From positions 1,550,001-1,614,000 of the forward strand of contig NZ_JAHBOH010000001.1 of the NCBI RefSeq assembly GCF_018531375.1: 64,000 bases of DNA. Direction: 5' to 3'. Origin of the DNA: Cellulomonas fulva. Lineage in GTDB: Bacteria; Actinomycetota; Actinomycetes; Actinomycetales; Cellulomonadaceae. Made by a program: the position numbers and the translations under genes. The number at the start of each line of letters is the position of its first letter. Positions within the stretch are counted from its first letter, which is position 1. Of the stretch, positions 1-8,626 are shown piece by piece. The notes below the pieces were generated by a model. It was given only the letters and a program-made list of their open reading frames with translations. It did not search any database and was not told the DNA's origin.

Positions 1-269
1 TCGCCCCACGCGAAGGCGCCGCCGTGCATCCAGACCAGGCACGGTCGGCCGGCGTCGGGCACCGCGCCGACCGGCGCGTAGACGCGCGTCGGTACCGGGC
101 CGTGGCGACCGGGGACCACCTGGTCGACCACGGTCAGGTTCCAGTCCTCGGGCGGCCCGAACGGCGCCTTCCACCGCGCGGCGACCGCCTCGGGGATCTC
201 CCCGGGCTCCGCGTAGTCCTCGACGAGGTGCCGGCGCGCCTCGAGCTCCGGCACCAGTCGCGCCGTCAT
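1..269 (-). CDS. alpha/beta hydrolase (carboxylesterase-like), N-terminal part only
   Basis: The reading frame runs leftward from an ATG at 269 and leaves the window, so only about 89 residues are visible. They end in the oxyanion-hole motif HGGAF (about residues 82-86), typical of the hormone-sensitive-lipase/carboxylesterase group of alpha/beta hydrolases. The catalytic Ser, Asp and His lie outside the window. It starts 67 bp downstream of the GH51 arabinofuranosidase on the same strand, so co-transcription is likely. A role removing acetyl or feruloyl esters from arabinoxylan would fit that context, but this is inference; a generic esterase is equally possible. Confidence 0.75.
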   Translation of the reverse strand, partial: MTARLVPELEARRHLVEDYAEPGEIPEAVAARWKAPFGPPEDWNLTVVDQVVPGRHGPVPTRVYAPVGAVPDAGRPCLVWMHGGAFAWG

Positions 270-336
270 GGCGCTGTGCCGTCGACGTCGTCGAGGACCG
301 GGTCGGCGAGGGGGAGCGCCCGGCTGCCGTGGTCCG

Positions 337-1920
337 TCACCGGAGGCCGAGACGGACGGTGACGTACGCGTGGGCGGGGAGGTCGATCTCGAGCCCGCGT
401 GGGTGGGGCCGCACGCCGTCGTGCGCGGTCGGGGCGACGGCGTCGAGCCGACCGGGAGTGTTGTGGGCGTCCAGGGCGGGCGCGGTCAGCACCCGCGCCT
501 CGTGCCCGACGACGTCGCGGCCCCGCAGGTCGAGCACGACCGTGCGGTCGCTGTCCGCGTCGAGGTTCGACAACGAGACCAGGGCGGTGTCCCCCTTGAC
601 CGACGCGGACGCCGAGACCAGCGGCAGCTCCGTCCCGTCGACGGTCCGGGTCTCCACGCCGCGCAGGTGCACGGCGAGCGCGGCGGCGTCGTGGTGCCCG
701 GTGTTCATCGCGAACACGTGGTAGGTCGGGGTGAGCACCAGCGCGCCGGTGTCGGGGTCGGTCAGGATCATCGCCTGCAGCACGTTGACCGTCTGCGCGA
801 TGTTCGCCATCACGACCCGCTCGGCGTGCCGGTGGAACGCATCGAGGTGCACGGACGCGACCAGCGCGTCGCGCAGCGTGTTCTGCTGGTACAGGAACCC
901 CGGGTTCGTGCCCTTCTCGACGTTCCACCAGGTGCCCCACTCGTCGACGACCAGGCCGACCTTGCGATGGGGGTCGTACCGGTCCATCACCGTCGAGTGG
1001 CGGGTGAGCAGCTCCTCGATGCGGTGAGCCCTGGCCATCGTCGTGTACCACTCGTCCGTGCTGAAGCCGGTGGCGTCACCCTTGTCACCCCACGAGCCGG
1101 ACATCGTGTAGTAGTGCAGCGACACGGCCTGGAACGGCCGAGCCGGCTCGGCCGGGTCGGCGGCCAGGTCGTCGAACGAACGCATCAAGGTCTCGGTCCA
1201 GTGCAGGTCCGACTCGTTCGCGCCCGCAGCGATCCGGTACAGGGCGTTGCCGCCGTGGTTGCGCGAGTAGGTGGCGTACTGCCGAGCCAACGACGCGAAC
1301 TGCTCCGCGCGCAGGTTCCCCCCGCACCCCCACGCCTCGTTCCCCAACCCCCAGAACGGCACGCGCCACGGCTCGTCGCGCCCGTTCGCCCGCCGCAGCG
1401 CCGCCATCGGCGACTCGTCCGCCCGGGTCAGGTACTCGACCCAGTCCGACATCTCCGCCACGCTGCCGGACCCGATGTTGCCCGACACGTACGGGTCCGC
1501 GCCGAGCATCTCGCACAGGTCCATGAACTCGTGGGTCCCGAACGCGTTGTCCTCCACGACGTCGCCCCAGTGCGAGTTGACCATCCGAGGCCGCTGGTCG
1601 CGCGGGCCGATCCCGTCGCGCCAGTGGTAGTCGTCGGCGAAGCAACCGCCGGGCCAGCGCAGGTTCGGGACCTGCAGGGCCCGCAAGGCCGCCACGACGT
1701 CGGACCGGATGCCACGCACGTGGGGGAGCGGTGAGTCCTCTCCCACCCAGAAGCCGCCGTAGACGCACCGGCCCAGATGCTCCGCGAAGTGCCCGTACAC
1801 GTGCCGGCTGATCGTCGCACCGGGCAGGTCGAGGTCGATGATCGCGGTCGTGGTGGTCGTCGTCCCGGGGCCGGCAGGGTGGCCCGCCGGGGGGACGAGA
1901 GGGGGCACAGGGGTGCTCAC
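337..1920 (-). CDS. alpha-L-arabinofuranosidase, GH51
   Basis: A 527-residue protein of the GH51 family, which releases terminal arabinofuranose from arabinan and arabinoxylan oligosaccharides by a retaining mechanism. The acid/base Glu is in GNEAWGCGG (about E195) and the nucleophile Glu in VDEWGTWW (about E327). The N-terminal [15 protein letters not shown] stretch is also family-typical. No signal peptide is seen, so it is probably cytoplasmic and acts on imported oligosaccharides. The GTG at 1920 is chosen because GAAGGAG lies about 7 nt before it; the open frame continues upstream but without similarity. A truncated LacI-type regulator lies directly upstream and an esterase-like gene downstream. 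Confidence 0.95.
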   Translation of the reverse strand: MSTPVPPLVPPAGHPAGPGTTTTTTAIIDLDLPGATISRHVYGHFAEHLGRCVYGGFWVGEDSPLPHVRGIRSDVVAALRALQVPNLRWPGGCFADDYHWRDGIGPRDQRPRMVNSHWGDVVEDNAFGTHEFMDLCEMLGADPYVSGNIGSGSVAEMSDWVEYLTRADESPMAALRRANGRDEPWRVPFWGLGNEAWGCGGNLRAEQFASLARQYATYSRNHGGNALYRIAAGANESDLHWTETLMRSFDDLAADPAEPARPFQAVSLHYYTMSGSWGDKGDATGFSTDEWYTTMARAHRIEELLTRHSTVMDRYDPHRKVGLVVDEWGTWWNVEKGTNPGFLYQQNTLRDALVASVHLDAFHRHAERVVMANIAQTVNVLQAMILTDPDTGALVLTPTYHVFAMNTGHHDAAALAVHLRGVETRTVDGTELPLVSASASVKGDTALVSLSNLDADSDRTVVLDLRGRDVVGHEARVLTAPALDAHNTPGRLDAVAPTAHDGVRPHPRGLEIDLPAHAYVTVRLGLR

Positions 1921-1982
1921 GGGATGGGTCTCCTTCGACCGGGTAACGACGTTCGTGACGGGGGCCGCTCGCTCGCGTGCGG

Positions 1983-2213
1983 CTAGCCCCCGCCGCGGGT
2001 GGATCCACGCACGACGAGGTGGACGGGCGCCACGACGTGCTCGCGGGACTGGTCCAGCCTGCCATCTGGCGGTGCAGCAGGCCGACCGCCGCCTCGGCCA
2101 CGTCGTGGTGGGCGTCGACCGACGTGATGCCCGGGGATGAACCGTGACACGTCGAGGTCGTCGAACCCGGCGAGCTGGAAGGCGCGGCGCTGGTCGACGC
2201 GCACGCGTCCGCG
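1983..2213 (-). pseudogene. LacI-family regulator, C-terminal remnant with frameshifts
   Basis: Reading leftward, three frames must be joined to recover a LacI/GalR C-terminus. The first is [20 protein letters not shown] (2213 to about 2130). The second is [20 protein letters not shown] (about 2130-2065). The third is [20 protein letters not shown], ending in TAG at 1983-1985. 'AGFDDL' and 'LVVRGST' are hallmarks of the sugar-binding domain's end. The DNA-binding N-terminus and most of the core are missing, because purS begins just upstream. It probably once controlled the adjacent GH51 gene. Two sequencing errors could explain the frameshifts but not the truncation. Confidence 0.8.
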
Positions 2214-2249
2214 TGGCGGGCCCGCGTCCGGGCCTCGCGGCGCGGTCGG

Positions 2250-2289
2250 TAGACTCCGGCCGAACCCCGTCACCCCGCGCAACCAGGAG
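2250..2289 (+). promoter_or_regulatory. purS promoter -10 and ribosome binding site
   Basis: TAGACT at 2250-2255 is a good -10 hexamer. AGGAG at 2285-2289 is 7 nt before the GTG at 2297 and decides that start. The leader would be about 35 nt. No purine riboswitch-like fold was recognised. Confidence 0.55.
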
Positions 2290-2296
2290 CAGACCT

Positions 2297-2569
2297 GTGG
2301 GACGAGTCGTCGTCGATGTGATGCCGAAGCCGGAGATCCTCGACCCGCAGGGCAAGGCGGTGGCCTCCGCGCTGGCTCGCCTCGGCTTCGGGCAGTTCGG
2401 CTCGGTCCGGCAGGGCAAGCGGTTCGAGCTCGAGGTCGAGGGCGAGGTGACCGGCGAGGTGCTCGCCGCCGCCCGTGAGGCCGGCGAGCAGGTGCTGTCC
2501 AACCCGGTGATCGAGGACGTCGTCGCCGTGTACGCGGACGAGGTCCGCGCGGGTGGGACGCAGGCATGA
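2297..2569 (+). CDS. purS: phosphoribosylformylglycinamidine synthase subunit PurS
   Basis: A 90-residue PurS, the small bridging subunit of the FGAM synthase complex in de novo purine synthesis. It links the PurQ glutaminase to PurL. The sequence [17 protein letters not shown] near the start is characteristic. Length fits the family (80-90 residues). The GTG start follows AGGAG by 7 nt. Its stop overlaps the purQ start as ATGA, giving translational coupling. The partner purL lies 43 kb away at 45721, so the three subunits are split over two loci. Confidence 0.95.
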   Translation: MGRVVVDVMPKPEILDPQGKAVASALARLGFGQFGSVRQGKRFELEVEGEVTGEVLAAAREAGEQVLSNPVIEDVVAVYADEVRAGGTQA

Positions 2570-3261
2570 GCCGGATCGGTGTCGTCACGTTCCCGGGCAC
2601 GCTGGACGACCGGGACGCCGCGCGCGCGGTGCGCCTGGCGGGTGGCGAGCCGGTGTCGCTGTGGCACGCGGACGCCGACCTGCACGGCGTCGACGCCGTG
2701 GTGCTGCCCGGCGGCTTCTCCTACGGCGACTACCTGCGCGCAGGCGCGATCAGCCGGTTCGCGCCCGTCATGACCGAGATCGTCGACGCGGCGCACGGCG
2801 GCCTGCCGGTGCTCGGCATCTGCAACGGCTTCCAGGTCCTCACCGAGGCGCACCTGCTGCCGGGCTCGATGATCAAGAACGACCACCTGCACTTCGTCTG
2901 CCGGGAGCAGGTGCTCTCGGTGGAGAACGTCGACACCGCGTGGACCCGCGACTACGCGCAGGGCGAGCGCATCACGATCCCGCTGAAGAACCAGGACGGC
3001 CAGTACGTCGCCGACGAGCGGACGCTCGACGAGCTCGAGGGCGAGGGCCGGGTCGTGTTCCGCTACCTCGACGGCAACCCGAACGGGTCGCGCCGGGGCA
3101 TCGCGGGCATCAGCAACGCGCGGGGCAACGTCGTGGGCCTCATGCCGCACCCCGAGCACGCGGTCGAGGCCGGTTTCGGTCCCGACGGTGCGCAGGGTCC
3201 CCGCAGCGGCACCGACGGCCTGCGGTTCTTCACGTCGGTGCTGACCGCGCTCGTCGGCTGA
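2566..3261 (+). CDS. purQ: phosphoribosylformylglycinamidine synthase subunit PurQ
   Basis: A 231-residue class I glutamine amidotransferase that supplies ammonia to PurL for conversion of FGAR to FGAM. The nucleophile Cys is in GICNGFQ (about C86), and the His-Glu pair is in MPHPEHAVE near residue 200. The early segment [14 protein letters not shown] is also diagnostic. It overlaps purS by 4 bp. A GNAT gene follows 8 bp after the stop, so purS-purQ-GNAT may be one transcript. Confidence 0.97.
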   Translation: MSRIGVVTFPGTLDDRDAARAVRLAGGEPVSLWHADADLHGVDAVVLPGGFSYGDYLRAGAISRFAPVMTEIVDAAHGGLPVLGICNGFQVLTEAHLLPGSMIKNDHLHFVCREQVLSVENVDTAWTRDYAQGERITIPLKNQDGQYVADERTLDELEGEGRVVFRYLDGNPNGSRRGIAGISNARGNVVGLMPHPEHAVEAGFGPDGAQGPRSGTDGLRFFTSVLTALVG

Positions 3262-3269
3262 CGGCCCGG

Positions 3270-4295
3270 GTGAGCCCGCGCAGCGAGACGCCCGCGGTCG
3301 TCCTCGTCGGCTGGGACGACGAGGACGCGACGCGCCTGCGCACCGCGCAGCAGGCCGAGCTGCGCGAGCGGTACGGCGACGACGACATCGGTCACGAGAT
3401 GACCGGCGAGCAGATCGTCGCGATGCTCGTCGTGCGGGAGGACGACGAGCCCGTGGCGTGCGTCGCGCTGCGCGACGCGTCGGAGGACCTGGGCCCGGGC
3501 GTCGGCGAGATCAAGCGGCTCTACACGGTCCCCGCCGCGCGCGGTCGCGGGCACTCGCGTCGCGCGGTGGTCGAGCTCGAGCGGGTCGCGCGCGAGCGCG
3601 GCGTCCGCCGGCTCGTCCTCGAGACCGGCGTGCTGCAGCCCGAGGCGATCGGGCTCTACCTGGCGCTCGGCCACCGCCCGATCGACAACTACGCCGAGTA
3701 CGTCGACGAGCCGTCGTCGCGCTGCTTCGCCAAGGACCTGTCCGACGAGGCGGCCGACCGGCCCGCGGCGCGGGGCGGCTCGTCGCGTCCCCCCCGCCGG
3801 CCGGTGACGGTCCAGGCCGTGCCGTGGGGCGACCCCGACGGGACCGCGCTGCGCCGGGCGATGTTCGCCTTCAACTCCGGGCACTACCCGGCGCTCTACG
3901 CGGACCTCGCGGGCGAGCCCGACGGCGGCTTCGCGTCGGACGACGAGCGGCAGGGCGTGGGCGTGCTCGCCACGTGGGTCGCGCGGATCGACGGCCGGGC
4001 CGTGGGGTGCGTGACGCTGCGGGCCGCGCGCGACGGGTACCCGGCGGGCTCGGTCGAGCTCAAGAAGCTCTTCGTCGACGACGCGGCGCGTGGCGCCGGG
4101 GCCGCGCGGGCCCTGCTGGCCGCCGCGGAGGACGACGCGCGCAGCCGCGGCCTCGCGAGCGTGGTGCTGTGCACGGGCACCCGGCAGCCCGAGGCGATCA
4201 CGCTGTACCTCTCGGCCGGCTACCGCCCGGTCCGTCCGTTCACCGACCCCGCCGGCGACTTCTGGACGTTCTGGTTCGCCAAGCCCCTGGCCTGA
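3270..4295 (+). CDS. tandem GNAT-domain N-acetyltransferase
   Basis: A 341-residue protein with two GNAT domains in tandem (about residues 10-155 and 180-341). Each has an acetyl-CoA-binding region: [14 protein letters not shown] in the first and [15 protein letters not shown] in the second. Each is followed by a QPEAI.LY segment, so the halves look like an internal duplication. A Ser/Arg/Pro-rich linker joins them. The GTG at 3270 is chosen because earlier in-frame codons lie inside purQ. The substrate is unknown. The first domain reads GHSRR where GxG[RK]G is usual, so it may bind acetyl-CoA less well. Confidence 0.85.
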   Translation: MSPRSETPAVVLVGWDDEDATRLRTAQQAELRERYGDDDIGHEMTGEQIVAMLVVREDDEPVACVALRDASEDLGPGVGEIKRLYTVPAARGRGHSRRAVVELERVARERGVRRLVLETGVLQPEAIGLYLALGHRPIDNYAEYVDEPSSRCFAKDLSDEAADRPAARGGSSRPPRRPVTVQAVPWGDPDGTALRRAMFAFNSGHYPALYADLAGEPDGGFASDDERQGVGVLATWVARIDGRAVGCVTLRAARDGYPAGSVELKKLFVDDAARGAGAARALLAAAEDDARSRGLASVVLCTGTRQPEAITLYLSAGYRPVRPFTDPAGDFWTFWFAKPLA

Positions 4296-4343
4296 GGCGC
4301 GGGCTCGCATCGCTCTCACCGCGCGTCCCGGACCGGCGACCGC

Positions 4344-4349
4344 GATACT
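4344..4349 (+). promoter_or_regulatory. -10 hexamer of a probably leaderless gene
   Basis: GATACT ends exactly 6 nt before the GTG at 4356, and no ribosome binding site is present. This places the expected transcript start at or beside the start codon. Confidence 0.5.
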
Positions 4350-4355
4350 CACGGC

Positions 4356-5288
4356 GTGAACACCTCCACGCAGAGCGCCCCGGCCGTCGACCCGACGGCC
4401 GGCGGCCCGCGGTCCGCGCTCGTCGTCAACACCAACCGGGTCGAGGACGCGGACGTGCTGCGGACACGGATCGAGGAGCGGGTCGCCGCCGCGGGCTGGC
4501 CCGCGCCCGCGTGGTTCGAGACCTCGGCCGAGGACCCCGGCAAGGGTCAGGCGGAGCAGGCGGTCGCCGACGGCGCGGAGGTCGTGATCGTGTGCGGCGG
4601 TGACGGGACGGTGCGCTCGGCGATCGAAGGGCTCGTCGGGACCGACGCGGCGCTCGCGATCCTGCCGGGCGGCACGGGCAACCTGCTCGCCGCGAACCTC
4701 GGCATCCCGACGGACCTGGACGACGCGCTCGAGGTGGTCCTCACGGGCAGCCGGCGCACGATCGACGTCGGCGAGATCGAGGGGCAGGCCTTCGCGATCA
4801 TGGCCGGGATGGGCTTCGACGCCCAGGTCATGTCCGCGGCGCCGACCGCGCTCAAGGCGCGCGCGGGCTGGCTCGCCTACGTCGTCGGGGCGTTCAAGCA
4901 CCTCGCCGAGCGGGAGATGCACGTCCAGATCCGGCTCGACGACGACGAGCCGATCACCCGGCACGCGCGCACCGTGCTCGTCGGGAACGTCGGCAGGCTG
5001 CAGGGCGGGCTCGTCCTGATGCCGGACGCCCAGGCGGCGAACGGCTCGCTCGACGTCGCGGTGGTCGCGCCGCGGAACATCGGGCACTGGCTGCAGCTGG
5101 TGGTGGGTGTCGCGCTGCGGCGCGAGCGGGTGCCGCGGCGCGAGCTGTTCCGCGCCGAGCGGGTGCGGGTGCGCAGCGACCGCCCGCAGCCGCGCCAGGT
5201 CGACGGCGACCTGATCGACGACGGCCGCACCCTCGACGTGCGCGTGCGCCCGGGCTGCCTCAACATCTGCGTGCCCGCCGAGGCGTGA
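4356..5288 (+). CDS. diacylglycerol/lipid kinase family protein
   Basis: A 310-residue member of the DAGK catalytic-domain family (DgkB/YegS/LCB5 type), which phosphorylates diacylglycerol or related lipids. The nucleotide-binding motif CGGDGTVR (about residues 84-91) and the GGTGNLLA motif that follows are both intact. The C-terminal half is the usual beta-sandwich domain. Its last codons overlap the next gene's GTG by 4 bp. The exact lipid substrate cannot be told from sequence. The start appears leaderless. Confidence 0.9.
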   Translation: MNTSTQSAPAVDPTAGGPRSALVVNTNRVEDADVLRTRIEERVAAAGWPAPAWFETSAEDPGKGQAEQAVADGAEVVIVCGGDGTVRSAIEGLVGTDAALAILPGGTGNLLAANLGIPTDLDDALEVVLTGSRRTIDVGEIEGQAFAIMAGMGFDAQVMSAAPTALKARAGWLAYVVGAFKHLAEREMHVQIRLDDDEPITRHARTVLVGNVGRLQGGLVLMPDAQAANGSLDVAVVAPRNIGHWLQLVVGVALRRERVPRRELFRAERVRVRSDRPQPRQVDGDLIDDGRTLDVRVRPGCLNICVPAEA

Positions 5289-6007
5289 TCCGGGTCGGCA
5301 CCTCCGGGTGGTCCTACGACCACTGGGAGCACGTGCTCTACCCGCCGGGCACGCCGCCGCGCGACCGGCTCGCACGGTACGTGGCCGAGTTCGACACGGT
5401 GGAGCTCAACGCAAGCTTCTACCGGTGGCCGCGGGACTCGTCCTTCGCGAGCTGGCGGCGACGCCTGCCCGAGGGCTTCGGCATGGCGGTCAAGGCGCCG
5501 CGGGGGCTCACGCACGCGAAGCGGCTGTACGCACCCGAGCCGTGGCTGCCGCGGCTGACCGGCGCCTGGCACGAGCTCGGGCCGCGCCGCGAGGCGCTGC
5601 TGGTGCAGCTGCGCCCCGACCAGGAGCGTGACGACGCCCGGCTCGACTGGTTCCTCGGCTCATTGCCGGTGTGGATGCGCGTCGCGGTCGAGCTGCGGCA
5701 CCCGTCGTGGCAGCACGACGAGGTCTACGGGCTGCTCGAGCGGCACGGCGCGGCATACGTGGTGATGAGCGGCGCGCGCCTGCCGTGCGTCCTGCGGGCC
5801 ACCGCGCCGTTCGTCTACGTCCGGTTGCACGGGCCCGACCACGACCACCTCTACGGCGGGTCCTACGCGGACGCCGACCTGGCGTGGTGGGCCGACCGCT
5901 GCCGCGAGTGGGACGCGCAGGGTCGCGACGTGCTCGTCTACCTCAACAACGACGGCGGCGGGAACGCGGTGCGCAACGCGCGCACGCTGCGGTGGCTGCT
6001 GGGGTGA
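5285..6007 (+). CDS. DUF72 family protein (YecE-like)
   Basis: A 240-residue DUF72 protein with a predicted TIM-barrel fold. The N-terminal IRVGTSGWSYDHWEHVLYP and the ELNASFYRWP segment are the family signatures. The conserved C-terminal YLNNDGGGNAVRNA is present, close to the family's usual YFNND..G.A..NA. The biochemical role of the family is not established. It overlaps the lipid kinase gene by 4 bp, so the two are probably co-translated. Confidence 0.9.
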   Translation: MIRVGTSGWSYDHWEHVLYPPGTPPRDRLARYVAEFDTVELNASFYRWPRDSSFASWRRRLPEGFGMAVKAPRGLTHAKRLYAPEPWLPRLTGAWHELGPRREALLVQLRPDQERDDARLDWFLGSLPVWMRVAVELRHPSWQHDEVYGLLERHGAAYVVMSGARLPCVLRATAPFVYVRLHGPDHDHLYGGSYADADLAWWADRCREWDAQGRDVLVYLNNDGGGNAVRNARTLRWLLG

Positions 6008-6052
6008 CGCGCCCGACCGGGCCGAGCGGATGCGGGGGCCCGACGGTCGACC

Positions 6053-6110
6053 TACCGTGGCCGTCCGAGGCGCCGACGCCGGCGCCGTGAGGACGTCCGC
6101 AGCCAAGGAG
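6053..6110 (+). promoter_or_regulatory. promoter -10 and ribosome binding site
   Basis: TACCGT at 6053-6058 is a plausible -10. AAGGAG at 6105-6110 precedes the ATG at 6118 by 7 nt. This unit therefore has a normal leader of about 55 nt, unlike several leaderless neighbours. Confidence 0.5.
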
Positions 6111-6117
6111 CTCCCCG

Positions 6118-6609
6118 ATGTCGAACGCCGTGCACGACGAGCAGGTCGCCAAGGTCGCCGAGATCGTCAAGGACGCGAGGATCGCGATGCTCACGACCGT
6201 CGGTGCGCAGGGCGCGCTGGTGTCCCGGCCCATGGGCGTCCAGGACGTCGACTTCGACGGCGACCTCTGGTTCTTCGCCGACGCCGACTCGCACAAGGTC
6301 GCCGAGATCGAGCACGGGTCGCCCGCGAACGCGTCCTTCACGACGAGCTCGTCGTGGCTGTCCGTGTCCGGCCCGGCCGAGGTGGTGCGTGACGTCGCCA
6401 AGCAGCGCGAGCTGTGGGGCGCGACCGCCGAGGCCTGGTACCCCGACGGCCCCGAGACGCCCGGACTGGTGCTCGTGGTGGTGCACGGCGAGACCGCGGA
6501 GTACTGGGACTCGCCGGGCGGGCGCATCGCGACCGTGGTCAGCCTGGTCAAGGCGAAGGTCACGGGCGAGCGGTACGACGGCGGGGAGAACGAGACCGTC
6601 CGGCTCTGA
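6118..6609 (+). CDS. pyridoxamine 5'-phosphate oxidase-family (general stress 26-like) protein
   Basis: A 163-residue split-barrel flavin-binding protein of the general-stress-protein-26 type. Typical features are IAMLTTVGAQGALVSRPMGV near residue 25, the DLWFFADADSHKVAEI strand-turn region, and the C-terminal VVHGETAEYWDSPGG. Family members bind FMN or F420 or act in stress responses; the substrate is unknown. It is a single gene with its own promoter. Confidence 0.9.
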   Translation: MSNAVHDEQVAKVAEIVKDARIAMLTTVGAQGALVSRPMGVQDVDFDGDLWFFADADSHKVAEIEHGSPANASFTTSSSWLSVSGPAEVVRDVAKQRELWGATAEAWYPDGPETPGLVLVVVHGETAEYWDSPGGRIATVVSLVKAKVTGERYDGGENETVRL

Positions 6610-6679
6610 GGGTCTGGCGCCGCGACGGTGGGTGGGTGATCTGCGCCACGGGGGGTGGCCAACGGCGCGGTGCGGCGGC

Positions 6680-6685
6680 TAGCCT
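6680..6685 (+). promoter_or_regulatory. -10 hexamer of the Cys-leader transcript
   Basis: TAGCCT ends 6 nt before the ATG at 6692 and there is no ribosome binding site, which fits a leaderless short reading frame. Confidence 0.55.
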
Positions 6686-6691
6686 CGCCGC

Positions 6692-6721
6692 ATGTCCTCG
6701 TGCCGGGTGTGTTGTCGCTAG
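6692..6721 (+). CDS. leaderless Cys-rich leader peptide MSSCRVCCR
   Basis: A nine-codon reading frame (M-S-S-C-R-V-C-C-R, stop TAG) begins at the predicted transcript start. It contains three Cys codons, two of them consecutive near the end. Leaderless polycysteine short frames of this form are known in mycobacteria as cysteine-responsive attenuators of downstream sulfur genes. Here the next gene starts 71 nt later, and a MetZ/rhodanese operon converges on it. Attenuator function is inferred; the alternative is a chance frame. Confidence 0.7.
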   Translation: MSSCRVCCR

Positions 6722-6792
6722 CCGACGACCCCGCGCGCCCGCGGCCCTGACGGCCCTCGCTGCGCACCCCGCACCACCCTGAGGACCCTCCC

Positions 6793-7302
6793 GTGGCTCA
6801 GCCCGCCTTCCCCGCTGTCCTGGCCCCCGCCTCCGTCGCGATCGCCGGACCTGCCGCCGGCCCGCACGACGTGGCGCTCGACGACACCGCGCTCGACAGC
6901 ACGACGATCGCCGACGTCGTCGCCCGCGCGGACGTGCTCCGGCTGCGCTTCTCGCCGGCGCTTCCCACGCCTGCCGCGGTGCGCGCGCTCGTCGGGCTCC
7001 TCGACGACGAGATCGCGCGCGCCGGGCGCGGGCGCTCCGAGGTCCGCCTCGTGCTGGAGGTCGAGACCGTCGTCGCCCGCGACGAGGCGGACGCCGCGCG
7101 CCGTCGGTCCGACCTGGCCTACACCGCGGCGTTCAGCCACACCCCGCGCTCGACCGAGCAGACCTGGCTCGTCGCCCCCGTCGAGGCGCTCGCGGACGCG
7201 GCGCGCGCGCTGGCCCGCCGCACGGGCGTGGACAGGGTGGAGCTGGCCCTGACGCCCGCCTCCCGCTCCGCCGAGGTCGCCGCAGCCCTCCGACCTCGCT
7301 GA
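6793..7302 (+). CDS. hypothetical protein behind a Cys leader peptide
   Basis: A 169-residue protein of unknown function with no signal peptide or membrane segment. The GTG at 6793 is the first plausible start after the leader peptide; GAGG at 6781-6784 is 8 nt upstream. The C-terminal half (LVLEVETVVARDEADAARRR, then LVAPVEALADAARALARRTG) resembles the end of luciferase-like flavin monooxygenases, where an 'evvvAed.aeA' strand and a 'G.pe.vAd.l..la..tGvd' helix occur. Length is only half of that family, so it may be a stand-alone fragment. Sulfur-related function is inferred from the leader and the neighbours. Confidence 0.65.
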   Translation: MAQPAFPAVLAPASVAIAGPAAGPHDVALDDTALDSTTIADVVARADVLRLRFSPALPTPAAVRALVGLLDDEIARAGRGRSEVRLVLEVETVVARDEADAARRRSDLAYTAAFSHTPRSTEQTWLVAPVEALADAARALARRTGVDRVELALTPASRSAEVAAALRPR

Positions 7303-7308
7303 CCCGTC

Positions 7309-7344
7309 ATCCCTCCGGCGCCGACGGTGCGGAACCGGAGGGAT
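7309..7344. terminator. bidirectional terminator hairpin
   Basis: A perfect 10-bp inverted repeat, ATCCCTCCGG (7309-7318) and CCGGAGGGAT (7335-7344), lies between the convergent genes ending at 7302 (plus) and 7370 (minus). Confidence 0.75.
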
Positions 7345-7369
7345 CGCTGGGTCGGGGCGGTGGGGCCGG

Positions 7370-8626
7370 TCAGACGCGGAGGGCCGTGAGGGCCTGGTCC
7401 AGGTCCTGGGTGAGGTCCTCGGTGTCCTCGAGGCCGACCGAGAACCGGACCGTGGCCTCGCCGATGCCGACCCTGGCGCGGCCCTCGGGGCCGAGCTTGC
7501 GGTGCGTGGTGGTCGCCGGGTGGGTGACGATCGACTTCGCGTCGCCCAGGTTGTTCGAGATGTCGACCAGGCGCAGCGCGTCGAGGAACGCGAACGTGGA
7601 CTTCTTCGCGACCTCGGGCGGGGCGCCCTCGGGCACCCGCAGGTCGAACGTCACCACGGTCCCGCCGCCCGACTGCTGCCGCAGCGCGAGCTCGTGCTGG
7701 GGATGCGAGGGCAGGTACGGGTAGCGCACGGAGGCGACCGCCGGGTGCTCCTCGAGCCAGCGCGCGAGCGTGAGCGCCGACGCGGCCTGGTGCCGGACGC
7801 GCAGCGACATCGTCTCGAGGCCCTTGAGCAGCACCCACGCGTTGAACGGCGAGAGCGACGGTCCGGTGTTGCGGATCAGCGTCCGCACCGGCCCCTCGAG
7901 GAAGTCCGACGAGCCCAGGATCGCCCCGCCCAGCACGCGGCCCTGGCCGTCGATGTGCTTGGTGGCGGAGTACACGAGCACGTCCGCGCCCAGGTCGAGC
8001 GGCCGGGACAGCACGGGGGTCGCGAAGACGTTGTCGACGACGACGACCGCACCGGCCGCGTGCGCGAGCCGGCTCACCGCCTCGATGTCGACCAGGTCCT
8101 GCATCGGGTTGGACGGCGTCTCGAAGAAGACGACGTCGGCGGGCGTCGCGAGCGCCTGCTCCCACTGCGCGAGGACGTGGCCGTCCACGTAGTCGGTGCG
8201 CACCCCCCACTTCGCGAGGATCTCGTCGAAGATGACGACGCTGGACCCGAACAGCGCCCGCGCGGCGACGATCCGCGAGCCCTGGCCGACCAGCGCGGCG
8301 AGCGCCGTGAAGACGGCCGACATCCCGGTCGCGGTCGCGGAGCACGCCTGCGCGCCGTCGATCAGCCGCAGGCGCTCCTCGAACGTCGAGACGGTCGGGT
8401 TGTTGTAGCGCGAGTACAGGAACCGGTCGACGTCACCCGCGAACGCCGCCTCGGCCTGGCCCGCGGTGTCGTAGGTGAACCCCTGGGTGAGGAACAGGCC
8501 CTCGGAGAACTCGCCGAACTGCGAGCGGACGTGCCCGCCGCGGACCGCGAGCGTGTCGGGCCGCAGCGAGTCGACCGCCGCGCGGCCGGCGTCCCACGAG
8601 CCGGGGCCCGGGGCCCCCGCGGTCAC
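7370..8626 (-). CDS. metZ: O-succinylhomoserine sulfhydrylase (MetZ type)
   Basis: A 418-residue Cys/Met-metabolism PLP enzyme. MetZ makes homocysteine directly from O-succinylhomoserine and sulfide in methionine synthesis. The PLP lysine is in YSATKHIDGQGR (about K223). The segments YSRYNNPTVSTFEERL and FETPSNP are present. Near the N-terminus, LAVRGGHVRSQFGEFSEGLFLTQGF is typical of MetZ rather than MetB or MetC. The GTG start overlaps the rhodanese stop by 4 bp, so both are translated from one transcript behind the SAM-I-like riboswitch. Confidence 0.93.
   Translation of the reverse strand: MTAGAPGPGSWDAGRAAVDSLRPDTLAVRGGHVRSQFGEFSEGLFLTQGFTYDTAGQAEAAFAGDVDRFLYSRYNNPTVSTFEERLRLIDGAQACSATATGMSAVFTALAALVGQGSRIVAARALFGSSVVIFDEILAKWGVRTDYVDGHVLAQWEQALATPADVVFFETPSNPMQDLVDIEAVSRLAHAAGAVVVVDNVFATPVLSRPLDLGADVLVYSATKHIDGQGRVLGGAILGSSDFLEGPVRTLIRNTGPSLSPFNAWVLLKGLETMSLRVRHQAASALTLARWLEEHPAVASVRYPYLPSHPQHELALRQQSGGGTVVTFDLRVPEGAPPEVAKKSTFAFLDALRLVDISNNLGDAKSIVTHPATTTHRKLGPEGRARVGIGEATVRFSVGLEDTEDLTQDLDQALTALRV

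Noticed and set aside
1921-1980. AACGTCGTT-like palindrome upstream of GH51 as a LacI operator
   Set aside because: Short and only weakly symmetric; does not match the operators at 31910 and 32043.
337-3159. GH51 frame extended upstream to 3159
   Set aside because: The extension runs through the LacI relic, purS and purQ; the GTG at 1920 has a good ribosome site.
2553-3269. Upstream part of the frame leading into the double GNAT gene
   Set aside because: Out-of-frame shadow of purQ; the GNAT sequence begins at 3270.
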